A stretch of DNA of 64,000 nt from Cryobacterium psychrophilum (GTDB taxonomy: Bacteria > Actinomycetota > Actinomycetes > Actinomycetales > Microbacteriaceae): the NCBI RefSeq assembly GCF_004365915.1, contig NZ_SODI01000001.1, positions 1,488,001 to 1,552,000 on the forward strand, written 5' to 3'. Positions 1 through 9,026 of this stretch are shown here, piece by piece (the first letter of the stretch is position 1; every line of letters begins with the position of its first letter). The notes below the pieces were generated by a model that was given only the letters and a program-made list of their open reading frames with translations, was not told the origin of the DNA and did no database searches. The translations under genes and the position numbers were made by a program.

Positions 1-64
1 CCGCGATAAGGGTGCTACCCCGTTCGTTCTGACGAAGACCTCTTAGGTGTCCTACGGGAAACAT
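1..64 (-). CDS. PilX-like minor pilin or pilus assembly protein, N-terminus only (partial)
   Basis: Only the first 21 codons lie in the window. An ATG at 64-62 overlaps the end of the PilW-like gene in another frame and opens a reading frame with no stop up to position 1. The peptide begins MFPVGHLRGLRQNERGSTLI. The stretch NERGSTLI just before an expected hydrophobic segment is what PilX-type N-termini look like, and a PilX-like gene after PilV- and PilW-like genes is the usual order in pilus operons. The overlap implies translational coupling. With so few residues the call rests on position and on one short motif. Confidence 0.5.
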   Translation of the reverse strand, partial: MFPVGHLRGLRQNERGSTLIA

Positions 65-642
65 TTCGGCGACGCTCCTATCGCTGCATTCGGCTGGCGG
101 GTGACCGCAGAGGTGCGAACCAGAACGGCCTTGCCGCCCTCCACCTTCGCTTCGAGAATGAGGTCGACTTGGCGACCCGTCACGGTGAAAACGGGCGTAG
201 TCCCAGCGGAAACACGCTGCATGCCGTCGCCGAGGAGAGTCCAGGTTGCCACCGTTGTTGAGGTTTGGTTTGTCGAGATGGCGCTGGTCGAGGTGGTCGT
301 TCTAACCGACCCGTTGTCGTAGGCCCAGGCCTGACAAAACCACGTCCCGGCTGAGTCTGAGCGCATAGTGCGAGCCATGATCACTTCCGGTACCGCGCCG
401 GCGGGGCTGTGCCAAAGAGAACTGGCGTTCCGAACGCCGTGGCCTACGGAACGTGTAACAAGCTGACCGCTATTGCTGGCCTGCGTCGCGTTGTCAACGG
501 TGCGTTGCGCTTTCATGGTGTTGATCAGAAACCCTCCGGCGATGAGCAGCACTACGACCATCAGCGCGGAATAAACCAACAGCTCGATCAGGGTGAAGCC
601 ACCGTTCGAGGATGACCGGCCCACACCGCGTGTGATGTTCAT
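52..642 (-). CDS. PilW-like minor pseudopilin with type III prepilin signal
   Basis: The product is 196 aa. It has a short basic leader ending in Gly15, then F16-T-L-I-E20 and about 20 hydrophobic residues. This is the class III signal cleaved and N-methylated by the prepilin peptidase, with the conserved Glu at mature position 5. The rest is a soluble domain rich in Thr and Ser with no motif I recognise. The ATG overlaps the TGA of the upstream PilV-like gene by 4 nt (ATGA), so the two are translationally coupled. It probably acts as a minor pilin in pilus priming. No prepilin peptidase gene is in the window. PilW is a positional assignment; the prepilin class itself is secure. Confidence 0.85.
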   Translation of the reverse strand: MNITRGVGRSSSNGGFTLIELLVYSALMVVVLLIAGGFLINTMKAQRTVDNATQASNSGQLVTRSVGHGVRNASSLWHSPAGAVPEVIMARTMRSDSAGTWFCQAWAYDNGSVRTTTSTSAISTNQTSTTVATWTLLGDGMQRVSAGTTPVFTVTGRQVDLILEAKVEGGKAVLVRTSAVTRQPNAAIGASPKCFP

Positions 643-1064
643 GAAGGAGCTCGCAGGTAGATCAAAGTCGTCGCGCTCACGGTCGCACCGGTGGACGGGA
701 TGACCGAGACAGTGACTTTCACAGTTGCGGGATAGTCGGCCAAGGCTGCCGAGCAGGGGCCCACCGTGCGAACAGGCTGATAGCTGACACCCCGGGCGTC
801 GGGCACAACGTCGATAACGGCGAGATGAAATGCCGTGATGGCAGCGCAGGTGTCTCCAGCCCCGCGCGCCAGTTCCATCTGCTGGCTAACCAACTGTGTC
901 GCTGTGGCGGTCGTCGAGTTGACGACCGTTGTTTTCATCGAGGTGACGAGGAGAGGAAGAAAAGCAATTGCCAGAAGCCCGAGCAGGAACATCGAGACGA
1001 TTATCTCGATCAGTCCAAAACCAGAATCGTTTCGCACGGAGTCGGCGTCTGCGGCGTTGTCCAC
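639..1064 (-). CDS. PilV-like minor pseudopilin
   Basis: The product is 141 aa and starts with GTG, preceded on the minus strand by a purine-rich GGGGGCT. The leader ends at Gly15, followed by F-G-L-I-E20 and a hydrophobic helix (IIVSMFLLGLLAIAFLPLLV), a type III prepilin signal with the processing Gly and Glu+5 intact. A Cys pair lies in the C-terminal half (DTCAAI and GPCSAAL), suggesting a disulfide loop. It follows the major pilin gene after a strong hairpin (1105-1141) and overlaps the PilW-like gene. The role inferred is a minor pilin of the monoderm type IV pilus. Confidence 0.85.
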   Translation of the reverse strand: MDNAADADSVRNDSGFGLIEIIVSMFLLGLLAIAFLPLLVTSMKTTVVNSTTATATQLVSQQMELARGAGDTCAAITAFHLAVIDVVPDARGVSYQPVRTVGPCSAALADYPATVKVTVSVIPSTGATVSATTLIYLRAPS

Positions 1065-1104
1065 TTCAGCCCCCTTCTACGGATTCCATCACCATGGATT
1101 AGTA

Positions 1105-1141
1105 GAGCGATGGGGCGCCGGTGCGCGGCGCCCCATCGCTC
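1105..1141 (-). terminator. Strong 15-bp hairpin between the major pilin and minor pilin genes
   Basis: A perfect 15-bp stem (GAGCGATGGGGCGCC and its complement) closes a 7-nt loop, 18 nt after the pilin stop codon. No clear T-tract follows on the minus strand. It could therefore be a partial terminator, or an mRNA-stabilising 3' hairpin that keeps the pilin message abundant relative to the minor pilins. The structure is seen directly; the function is inferred. Confidence 0.7.
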
Positions 1142-1158
1142 TCAAAGCAGCGAACGTG

Positions 1159-1587
1159 TTACGGCACTAGTGCTCCAGCTGTGCACGTGGCCCCAGCGAC
1201 GGCCGCACCCTTGTCAGTAATGGCAGCAAGGTGGCCGCCCGAGAGGGCGGAGCCGGAAATGCAGAAGGACGTGTTCTCGGTGTCCCATGAGATCACGACG
1301 GGGATGTCGGCGCTTTCCGTGAAATCTGTGACACCAACCATCATGAAGGGGGCCGCCGTTCCACTAACAAGCTGCGCCACCACAGCGGTCTTGGCGTTCG
1401 TGATCTGAGCCAAGGTAGCCTTGTCCTTCGCAGTGTCCTGCTGGCCGAGGAAGATCGGAATCGCGATCGCGGCAAGAATTCCGATGATGATGACGACCAC
1501 GAGGAGCTCGATGAGCGTGAATCCCTGGTCTTCTTTGTTGAGGGAAGCGCGCTTGCGGGCGAGCGGTCCGGTGAGCTTACTGAACAT
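1159..1587 (-). CDS. pilA: Type IV major pilin (PilA-like)
   Basis: The product is 142 aa. A 22-residue basic leader ends in Gly22, followed by F-T-L-I-E27 and the classic helix (LLVVVIIIGILAAIAIPIFL). This is a canonical type IV pilin N-terminus, cut after Gly22 by the prepilin peptidase. Two Cys in the C-terminal third (TSFC and GATC) could form the D-region disulfide. The ATG has a good GAAGGAACT ribosome site. The 123-bp AT-richer gap upstream, with a CATAAT box read on the minus strand at 1675-1680, may carry its own promoter, as expected for a highly expressed subunit. It sits between pilC and the minor pilins. Confidence 0.92.
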   Translation of the reverse strand: MFSKLTGPLARKRASLNKEDQGFTLIELLVVVIIIGILAAIAIPIFLGQQDTAKDKATLAQITNAKTAVVAQLVSGTAAPFMMVGVTDFTESADIPVVISWDTENTSFCISGSALSGGHLAAITDKGAAVAGATCTAGALVP

Positions 1588-1710
1588 ATGTGAGTTCCTT
1601 CTCTGTATACCGGCCGTGAGAACCTTCGCGCGCCTGAGGTGAGCTTAACGCCTGTAGCACTACCAAATGTGAGCATTATGCAAATCAATCCCCAAATAGA
1701 GGGTAGAACG

Positions 1711-2940
1711 TTATTTGATGTACTCGAAGATGGAAAACATCGGCATATACAGGGCTACGATCATGCCGCCGATGACGACGCCGATGAACGCGATCATGAG
1801 CGGCTCGATCAGAGCGGTGAGCTGCTCCGCCGTTGACTGCACTTCCTGGTCGTAGAAGTCCGCGATCTTGCTGAGCATCGTTTGCAGCGCTCCGGCGTCT
1901 TCACCGACGGCAATCATCTGCACAACCATCGGGGGAAATACGGGTTCTAGTGACAGCGGACCGGCTATCGACATGCCCTGGCGCACCGATTCCTGCACCT
2001 TGCGCAGGGCAGCTTCGATAACCCAGTTGCCCGAGGTCTCCCCCACGATGGTGAGCGACTGCAGAATGGGCACACCGGCGCCGATCATGGTGGAGAAGTT
2101 GCGACTGAAACGGGCAATTGCGAGCTTTTGCATGAGTGGGCCGAAAACCGGCACCTTGAGTTTGACCGGGTCGACGATCTTGCGCACGCGCTCGGTGTTC
2201 TTATTGGCGCGCCACCAGATCGAGAACGCGATGCCGGCCACGATCAGAAGCGGCAGCAACCACGTCATCATCGAGGACAGAACAACCAATATCTGTGTGG
2301 GCAGGGGCAGCTGCCCCCCGAATCCTGCGAACATCTTCTCAAAAACGGGCACGATGAACGTGAGCATTCCGATCACAGCCAGGACGGCCATGATCAGAAC
2401 GATGGTGGGGTATGCCATGGCCGACTTGATCGTGTCTTGGAGCTTGCCCTCCGACTCGAAGTTGTTGGCCACCGAGTTGAGCGAACTCTCGAGGAAACCG
2501 CCGGTTTCACCGGCCTTCACGAGGTTGATCATGATCGGCGGAAAGACGGTCGAATGCTTCACCATTGCCGCAGACAGGGATCCCCCGGACTCCACGTCGT
2601 TGCGCACGGCGGTCAGAATCCTCGCGAGTTCCTTGTTCTCGGTCTGCTCGGAAAGGATGTTGAGCGTGCGCAGCAGAGACAGCCCGGCCGAGGTCATGGT
2701 CGCCATCTGACGGCTCATGACGGCGAGGTCTTTGAGGCCCACCCGTTTGGTCATGCCGGGTATGTTGATCTCGCGGCTGAGCCCCGTGCCCACAGCCACT
2801 TCGGCGACGGAAATGGGGGCAAGCCCCATGGTGCGGATTCGCGTCGTCGCCGCGCTCTCCGAGGAGGCATCGAGTCGCCCCTTCACGACCTTGCCGGCGG
2901 CGTTGCGCCCCTTGTATGCGAAGGCGACTGAGGTGGGCAT
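1711..2940 (-). CDS. pilC: Type IV pilus inner-membrane platform protein PilC
   Basis: The product is 409 aa, the usual PilC/GspF length. Two T2SSF repeats are visible, roughly residues 70-190 and 270-395. The first carries MSRQMATMTSAGLSLLRTL and the second FSRNFSTMIGAGVPILQSL, the hallmark duplicated motif. Three membrane stretches are clear: TIVLIMAVLAVIGMLTFIV, the one around WLLPLLIVAGIAF, and IGVVIGGMIVALYMPMF near the C-terminus. PilC couples the ATPases PilB and PilT to pilin insertion and removal. The ATG lies 3 nt after the pilT stop, so it is certainly co-transcribed. Confidence 0.93.
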   Translation of the reverse strand: MPTSVAFAYKGRNAAGKVVKGRLDASSESAATTRIRTMGLAPISVAEVAVGTGLSREINIPGMTKRVGLKDLAVMSRQMATMTSAGLSLLRTLNILSEQTENKELARILTAVRNDVESGGSLSAAMVKHSTVFPPIMINLVKAGETGGFLESSLNSVANNFESEGKLQDTIKSAMAYPTIVLIMAVLAVIGMLTFIVPVFEKMFAGFGGQLPLPTQILVVLSSMMTWLLPLLIVAGIAFSIWWRANKNTERVRKIVDPVKLKVPVFGPLMQKLAIARFSRNFSTMIGAGVPILQSLTIVGETSGNWVIEAALRKVQESVRQGMSIAGPLSLEPVFPPMVVQMIAVGEDAGALQTMLSKIADFYDQEVQSTAEQLTALIEPLMIAFIGVVIGGMIVALYMPMFSIFEYIK

Positions 2941-2943
2941 CTT

Positions 2944-4227
2944 TTAGCCGTTTCCGGGCGAGTAGGAGTCGCCGAAGTCGATACCGCCCGATCCCATCGA
3001 GCCCGCGTCCCCGTCCACGCGGCGAATCAGCTGAGTGAGCCCCTCAATGTCCTGGGCCTTTTCCTCGGCTGAATGGCGGGTGATCTGGCCGGCATTCACG
3101 AGATCGGCGAGGTGCTGGTCCATCGTGTGCATCCCGAGAGAGCGACCGGCCTGCATCGCCGAGGCGATCTGGTACGTCTTGCCCTCGCGAATCAGGTTAG
3201 CAATGGCCGACGTGCCCACGAGCACCTCAGTGGCCACAACGCGACCCCCGCCGACCTTTTTCACCAGGGCCTGGCACACGACGCCCTGCAGTGTCGCCGC
3301 GAGCTGGGCGCGCACCTGCCCCTGCTGGTGCGGCGGGAAGACGTCGATCACGCGGTCGATGGTCTGTGCCGCGTCTTGCGTGTGCAGCGTTGCAAAGACG
3401 AGGTGCCCGGTCTCGGCGGCGGTCAGCGCCACGGATACCGTCTCCAGGTCTCGCAGCTCACCGATGAGAATCACATCGGGGTCCTGGCGAAGAACATGCT
3501 TGAGCGCCGCCGCAAAGCTGTGCGTGTCGTGCCCCACCTCACGCTGATTCACGAGGGACTTCTGGTGCCGGTGCAGAAATTCAATCGGGTCCTCGACGGT
3601 GACGATGTGATCGGCCCGAGTCTGGTTCACGAGGTCGATGAGCGCAGCGAGGGTGGTTGACTTACCCGAACCGGTCGGTCCGGTCACGAGCACGAGGCCA
3701 CGGGCCAATTGCGCGAATCGGGCAACGGAATCCGGCACCCCGAGCTCGGCCAGGGGCTTGATCTCACGAGGGATCAACCGAAAAGCACCGCCCACCGAGT
3801 TGCGCTGCAGGTAGTAGTTGACACGAAAACGAGCTCCCCCGGCCGTATAGGCGAAGTCCAGCTCGAGTTCACGCTCGAACTCCTCCCGCTGATCGCGCGT
3901 CAACAGGCTGAAGAGAGCCGTGGTGACCTTGTCGCCCATCCACTTCGTCGTTCCCTCAACCGGCCGCAGGGCACCATCCAGACGGATGCTGGGCGGCGCG
4001 CCGACGGTGATGTGCAGGTCGGAGGCGTCCAGTTCGAGCACGATCTTGAGCGCACGCAGGAGGTCTTTGTCGGGAGTCAGCGGTTCTTCCCGCAAGCGGG
4101 AACGAAGGGTGGTGTCGTCGGGGGACGTCAGGTATTCTCGCTCCCGGGTTTCGGCAGTCGCAGCGCCGTCATCGTCGTGGCCGACGACATTCGCAATCAC
4201 TGGGATTTCATAGATCGGATTGGTCAT
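2944..4227 (-). CDS. pilT: Type IV pilus retraction ATPase PilT
   Basis: The product is 427 aa from the ATG at 4227 (MTNPIYEIPV). A longer reading frame upstream overlaps pilB and is rejected. The PilT signature DASDLHITVGAPPSIRLDG opens the core domain. Walker A is GPTGSGKSTT, the Asp box is TVEDPIEF, Walker B is ILIGELRD and the His box is HLVFATLHT. PilT hexamers depolymerise pili, giving retraction, twitching and DNA uptake. The roughly 80-residue N-terminal extension is acidic and unlike canonical PilT. The order pilB-pilT-pilC matches monoderm type IV pilus loci. Confidence 0.93.
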   Translation of the reverse strand: MTNPIYEIPVIANVVGHDDDGAATAETREREYLTSPDDTTLRSRLREEPLTPDKDLLRALKIVLELDASDLHITVGAPPSIRLDGALRPVEGTTKWMGDKVTTALFSLLTRDQREEFERELELDFAYTAGGARFRVNYYLQRNSVGGAFRLIPREIKPLAELGVPDSVARFAQLARGLVLVTGPTGSGKSTTLAALIDLVNQTRADHIVTVEDPIEFLHRHQKSLVNQREVGHDTHSFAAALKHVLRQDPDVILIGELRDLETVSVALTAAETGHLVFATLHTQDAAQTIDRVIDVFPPHQQGQVRAQLAATLQGVVCQALVKKVGGGRVVATEVLVGTSAIANLIREGKTYQIASAMQAGRSLGMHTMDQHLADLVNAGQITRHSAEEKAQDIEGLTQLIRRVDGDAGSMGSGGIDFGDSYSPGNG

Positions 4228-4244
4228 AGTCCTTATCCAGTGCT

Positions 4245-5915
4245 CTATGCGACAACGCGCAAGATTTCTTGTATGGAGGTCAGCCCAAGCAACACCTTGG
4301 CCCAACCATCTTCCCGCAGGGAAATCATTCCCTGCTTGCGCGCTGCCCTCGCGATTTCGGCGCTGGAGGCACGTGCCACCGTGAGCCTCTCGATTTCCTC
4401 CGAGACGGTCATCACCTCGTGGATCGCGATGCGGCCGCGGTAGCCGGTTTTGGAGCACGTCGCGCAACCGACGGGGCGATAGATGCGGGGCGCAGCAAGG
4501 TCGGGGTCGACCCCGAAATTGAGAAGTCTCAGTTCATCCACATCCCGGTCGTCGGGTGCCTTGCAGCGATCACACAGCCGTCGCGCGAGCCGCTGGGCGA
4601 CCACGCAGTCGATGGCCGAGCCCACCAGGAACGGCTCAATGCCCATTTCGGTGAGTCGTGTAATGGCGCTGGGAGCATTGTTCGTGTGCAGCGTGGAGAG
4701 CACGAGGTGTCCGGTGAGCGCCGCTTCGATCGCGATCTGCGCGGTCTCGTGGTCGCGAATCTCACCGATCAAAACGACGTCAGGGTCGGAACGGAGGATC
4801 GAGCGCAGGGCACTCGCAAAGGTGAGGCCGGCCTTGGGGTTCACCTGCACCTGGTTGATGCCTGCCATCCGGTATTCCACCGGGTCCTCGACCGTGATCA
4901 CATTGACCTCCGGCCGGGCAACGGAATTCAGCGTCGTGTACAGCGTTGTGGACTTGCCGGATCCGGTGGGCCCGGTCACCAGGATCATGCCGTAGGGCTT
5001 GGAGTACGCCGTCTTGTAGGCGTTGAAATTTCCCTCAAGCAGATTCAGGTCACGCAGGCTCACCTTGGCCATGGAACTGTCCAGGATTCGCATAACGATC
5101 TTCTCGCCCCAGACCGTCGGCAGCGTGGCCACACGCAGGTCGATCTTGTGTCCGCCATGGCTCACCGACATGCGACCGTCCTGCGGCTTACGGCGCTCAG
5201 AAATGTCGATGTCGCTCATGATCTTCAGCCGGGAGATCACCCCGTTCTGGATGCTCTTGGGTGCTCGCTGCATCTCATGCAGCACGCCGTCAATGCGGTA
5301 TCGCACCACGAGGCTCTCTTCGGCCGGTTCGATGTGGATGTCCGAGGCGCGGTCCTGAATCGCCTGGCTGACGAGCAGGTTGACGAACCGCACAATCGGA
5401 GCATCGTCGTCGAGGGACTCCGACACCCCGAAGGCTGCCGTGTCGGCCGGTGCGTGTTCTTCTTCCAGGGTGGTCGTGAGGTTGGTGAGCTCATCGTCGG
5501 CACGGTGGTAGCGGGCGATGGCGGCCATCAGGTCAGCGCGTTCCGCCACAACCACCTTCACCTGCAGGTGCGATGCCTCGCGCACATCGTCGAGGGCGAA
5601 CACGTTGCCGGGGTCGACCATGGCCAGCAACAGGCGACCGTCGACGATCGCAATGGGAAGCACCTCGTGGCGACGGCACACCCCGGGCGTGACGAGGGCG
5701 ACGGCCAGCCGATCCACCGGGTAATCCACGAGCTCCACGAAGGGAAGATCGGCCTGTTGCGCCCGGGCCTTGGCGAACTGCACCTCGGTGATCACACCGC
5801 TGGCCACCAAATCGCGAACGGCGCTCTCGTCGGCCGGATCCCCCGCCAGAAGCGTGTCGAGCACTTCAATGGGGAGCAGGCCGTGCAGGATCAAAATTTC
5901 GGTCAGGGTTGCCAC
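4245..5915 (-). CDS. pilB: Type IV pilus extension ATPase PilB, with N-terminal MshEN-type domain
   Basis: The product is 556 aa, with a GTG start after a strong GGGGGAGG ribosome site. The N-terminal ~140 residues form a T2SSE_N/MshEN-type module; a second half-motif reads AVRDLVASGVITEVQFAKARAQQ and then LPFVEL. The core ATPase has Walker A GPTGSGKSTTLYTTL, Asp box TVEDPVEY, Walker B VVLIGEIRD and His box HLVLSTLHT. A tetracysteine zinc site (LCDRC then CATC) is typical of PilB/GspE. It powers pilin polymerisation. MshEN domains in this family can bind c-di-GMP. The GGDEF-EAL gene just upstream on the same strand makes that plausible here, but it is not shown. Confidence 0.93.
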   Translation of the reverse strand: MATLTEILILHGLLPIEVLDTLLAGDPADESAVRDLVASGVITEVQFAKARAQQADLPFVELVDYPVDRLAVALVTPGVCRRHEVLPIAIVDGRLLLAMVDPGNVFALDDVREASHLQVKVVVAERADLMAAIARYHRADDELTNLTTTLEEEHAPADTAAFGVSESLDDDAPIVRFVNLLVSQAIQDRASDIHIEPAEESLVVRYRIDGVLHEMQRAPKSIQNGVISRLKIMSDIDISERRKPQDGRMSVSHGGHKIDLRVATLPTVWGEKIVMRILDSSMAKVSLRDLNLLEGNFNAYKTAYSKPYGMILVTGPTGSGKSTTLYTTLNSVARPEVNVITVEDPVEYRMAGINQVQVNPKAGLTFASALRSILRSDPDVVLIGEIRDHETAQIAIEAALTGHLVLSTLHTNNAPSAITRLTEMGIEPFLVGSAIDCVVAQRLARRLCDRCKAPDDRDVDELRLLNFGVDPDLAAPRIYRPVGCATCSKTGYRGRIAIHEVMTVSEEIERLTVARASSAEIARAARKQGMISLREDGWAKVLLGLTSIQEILRVVA

Positions 5916-6009
5916 GGGCCTCCCCCGATCAGATCACTTAGCTGTGAGCCTATATCCAATGCCGGCCCCTGACGATCCTTTTGTAACCTATTTAGGGGGG
6001 ATAAGGCGA

Positions 6010-8922
6010 TCAATCGCCGCTCGCCGCCTCAAGCAGGTCGCCGAAGTGAACATTGGGAAAGACGACCGGGCTGGGTTTCGAGAAGAGGTAGCCCTGCCCA
6101 TAGCGACAGCCCATCTCCGTCAGGAGGTCTCGTTGCCCGGTTGTTTCAATTCCCTCCGCGACGACGTCGAGGTTGAGGGAATCACCCAGACGCACGATGC
6201 CCTCAACGATGGCCCTGTCGTGGTCCGAACGCTCAACGTCTCGCACGAAGGTCAGGTCGATCTTGAGCAGGTCAACGGTGAATGACCGCAGGTGGCTGAA
6301 AGACGAATAGCCGGTGCCGAAGTCGTCGATGGCCAGGCGCACGCCGAGTGCCCGAAGTTCCTGGAAGGTGCGAGCGGCGGAGTCGATCGCCTCGAGCACC
6401 GCGCTCTCCGTGAGTTCGAGCCACAGCTGGTCCGCCGGAAGGCCGGTTTCCTTGAGCATGCGTTTCACGAACACGCCGAAGTCGTCCTGCACGAACTGCC
6501 GCGGGGACACGTTCACGCTCACGGCCATGCGCCCGCCCAGAGACGTGGCTGCCCGGCACGCCTGGCCCAGCACGGTGGTGCCGATCCCCTTGATCAGACC
6601 GACCTCCTCGGCGATCGCGATGAACTCCCCCGGGGAGACGAGGCCCTTGTCCGGGCGACGCCATCGAGCGAGCGCCTCCGTGGCGACGACCGTCTGCTGC
6701 TGCAGATCGACGATCGGCTGGAACCAGGTCTCGATCTCGCCGAGCTGCACCGCGTCGCGCAGGGCCAGCTCGGTGTCGAGCCGACGCTCGATCCGGCCGC
6801 GCAAGTCGTCGTCGAACACCTCGTAGCGTGCCCGGCCTCGGTCCTTCGCCAGGTACATGGCCTGGTCCGCGTTGCGCAGGAGCAATTCGGCATCGTCATG
6901 GCCCTGACCGAAAGCGATGCCGATGCTGGCATCGACGGATGCCATTTGGTCACCGATCAGCACCGGCTCGGCGATGACCTTCTGCAGGGCATCAGCGATC
7001 TTATTCACGTCCCGGTTGCTGCCGACATCGGGGCAGATCACGACAAACTCATCGCCGCCAATGCGGGAGACGGTGTCCGTTGACCGGGCGGTCATCCGCA
7101 GCCGGATGCCGACCTCGGCGAGCACGGCGTCCCCGGCGTAGTGACCGAGACTGTCGTTGACGAACTTGAAACGGTCGAGGTCGATGAACAGCACGGCGAC
7201 GCCGTGGCCGTTTCGGGCGGACAGCAGGAGGGCCTGGTTGAGCCGGTCGAGCAACAGACGGCGGTTGGGCAGGTTGGTCAGCGGATCGTGGAACGCGAGG
7301 TGCTCCACCCGCGCCTCGGCCAGCCGGCGGGCGGTGATGTCCTCCAGCTGGTACAGGAGCCCCCCGGTGTGCTCTCCCTCGCTGATCTCGGCAATGCTGA
7401 CCTTGACCCAGGTTTCTTCCCCGTCGCCGCGTCGCATCCGCCGGTCCATGCGCTGGCGAGTGAACGGTCCGTCCGTGAGGCGGGGCCGATCGTCACCACG
7501 GTCTCCGACGGGCATGAAGATCTCGTCAATGTGAGCTGCGACCACGGCGGCAGATCGCCCGGCGAGGTCGAAAAACCGCTTGTTGGCCTCCAGCACCTCG
7601 CCGTCGAGCGAGACGATCGCCGTGCCCAGCGGCGAGGATGCGAAGGCCGCCTCGAAACGGGCCCGCGCGGCGGCGGCTGATTCTTCGGCGTCTCGAAGTT
7701 CGGTGATGTCGGTCACGGTGCCCAGGTGACCGGTGGCGGCGAGGGAATCCTGGTCATGGATCGGGGCGGTACTGACCTGGACCCAGTTCACCCGGCCCGC
7801 CGGGGTGCGAAAGCGCAGGGCCGTCTCGTAGCCGATCCCCGCGGCGACGGCCTCGCCCCACTCTGCGGACACCCGGTCGAGGTCGTCGGGGTGCATGGCC
7901 TTCACCCATCCGTCGGCCAGGGATTCACGCAGGCTCAGGCCGCTCAGTGCCAGCCACTGGTCGTTCGCGGTGAGGAGCCCGCCCGCGGAATCCAGCTGCA
8001 CGATGCCCACAGGAGCGATCTTGATGAAGGTGTGAAGCGTGTCGGCTGCCTCAGCAAGCTCCCGGGTGCGGTGACCGACGGCATCCTCAAGGGTGTGGTT
8101 GACCGTCGCCAAAGCGTGCATCGCCTCGTCGCGCTGCCGGTCGAGTTCCCGCAACTTCATGGCGGCGATCCAGGTCAGGACGATGCCCAGTACCGTGACA
8201 CTCGCGATCAGGATGGCGACGCCGGACACCGCGTCGAACCAGCGCTGACTTTGGCCCCAGAGACGCAGCCCGCCGAGTAAAAAGGGGCCGATAAAGAGGA
8301 ACGGCACGAACCTGCGCGTCATCTCCCCGGCGCTGCCACGATCGCGAAGCAGTCCGACCAGCCCGACCGTGGGATTCTGCAGCAGGACGGCCACGGACAA
8401 GGCCGCAATTCCCAACGCAGTGTGCAGCGCGACACTCGTGAATCCCGCCACGGTGTACAGCGACGAGACGCCGTAGGCATAGCCGAGCAGGGCGATCAGG
8501 CTGACCAGGAGCGAGGCGTGCGCGAAGACCTGCATCAGGGTCGTGCGATTCAGCCTGCCCGCTATGACGGCCTCGCCGACCAGAATCATGCCCACCGCCG
8601 TGCTCGGCGCCATTCGCGGTTCCCGGCCGGCCAGGTCGATCCCCGGCACCCAACCGGCAATGCCGAACGTGGACCCGATCGCGTACCCGGCCAGGGTCAC
8701 CAATGCCAGCGCAATGGCGACGACGGCCAGGCTCAAGCTCACCGACCGCTGCGTGACCAGGGACAGCGACAGCAGGATCAGCGCGACGGCAGTGGTCGGT
8801 TTCATTGGGACAAGGCCCGGGAGCACTGTCGTGAGCGCCGTGGTCTGCGTGTACCAGCCGATCAGGACGAGGAGGCCCACGGCCACGACGAACACCGCCC
8901 CAACGCGTCCTGCTACCTGCAT
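6010..8922 (-). CDS. Membrane-bound dual GGDEF-EAL c-di-GMP enzyme with two PAS domains
   Basis: The product is about 970 aa from the ATG at 8922, chosen because it starts directly before the first hydrophobic segment. The first ~280 residues hold about eight membrane segments, then a short coiled coil, two PAS domains (HPDDLDRVSAEW in the first), GGDEF and EAL. The GGDEF motif is intact (RIGGDEFVV) and an RxxD inhibitory site (RSTD) stands exactly five residues before it. The EAL domain keeps EAL, NVSP, ELTES, DDFGTGYSS, KID and EGIE, so both synthesis and hydrolysis of c-di-GMP are possible. It ends 94 bp before pilB on the same strand, suggesting a link to pilus control. Confidence 0.92.
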   Translation of the reverse strand: MQVAGRVGAVFVVAVGLLVLIGWYTQTTALTTVLPGLVPMKPTTAVALILLSLSLVTQRSVSLSLAVVAIALALVTLAGYAIGSTFGIAGWVPGIDLAGREPRMAPSTAVGMILVGEAVIAGRLNRTTLMQVFAHASLLVSLIALLGYAYGVSSLYTVAGFTSVALHTALGIAALSVAVLLQNPTVGLVGLLRDRGSAGEMTRRFVPFLFIGPFLLGGLRLWGQSQRWFDAVSGVAILIASVTVLGIVLTWIAAMKLRELDRQRDEAMHALATVNHTLEDAVGHRTRELAEAADTLHTFIKIAPVGIVQLDSAGGLLTANDQWLALSGLSLRESLADGWVKAMHPDDLDRVSAEWGEAVAAGIGYETALRFRTPAGRVNWVQVSTAPIHDQDSLAATGHLGTVTDITELRDAEESAAAARARFEAAFASSPLGTAIVSLDGEVLEANKRFFDLAGRSAAVVAAHIDEIFMPVGDRGDDRPRLTDGPFTRQRMDRRMRRGDGEETWVKVSIAEISEGEHTGGLLYQLEDITARRLAEARVEHLAFHDPLTNLPNRRLLLDRLNQALLLSARNGHGVAVLFIDLDRFKFVNDSLGHYAGDAVLAEVGIRLRMTARSTDTVSRIGGDEFVVICPDVGSNRDVNKIADALQKVIAEPVLIGDQMASVDASIGIAFGQGHDDAELLLRNADQAMYLAKDRGRARYEVFDDDLRGRIERRLDTELALRDAVQLGEIETWFQPIVDLQQQTVVATEALARWRRPDKGLVSPGEFIAIAEEVGLIKGIGTTVLGQACRAATSLGGRMAVSVNVSPRQFVQDDFGVFVKRMLKETGLPADQLWLELTESAVLEAIDSAARTFQELRALGVRLAIDDFGTGYSSFSHLRSFTVDLLKIDLTFVRDVERSDHDRAIVEGIVRLGDSLNLDVVAEGIETTGQRDLLTEMGCRYGQGYLFSKPSPVVFPNVHFGDLLEAASGD

Positions 8923-9026
8923 GCTGTTCCTCTGTTCTCCCCTGTCAGAAGTGCACACGGTCCCGAGAAGCCTACGCGGCCTCGGGGCACCACAGGAGCG
9001 CCGAGGAGGGAGCCGGAACAGCGACG

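Noticed and set aside
4228..4467. Longer start for pilT reaching into pilB
   Set aside because: The extension overlaps the C-terminus of pilB in another frame and is not pilin-ATPase-like; the ATG at 4227 fits the gap and the protein.
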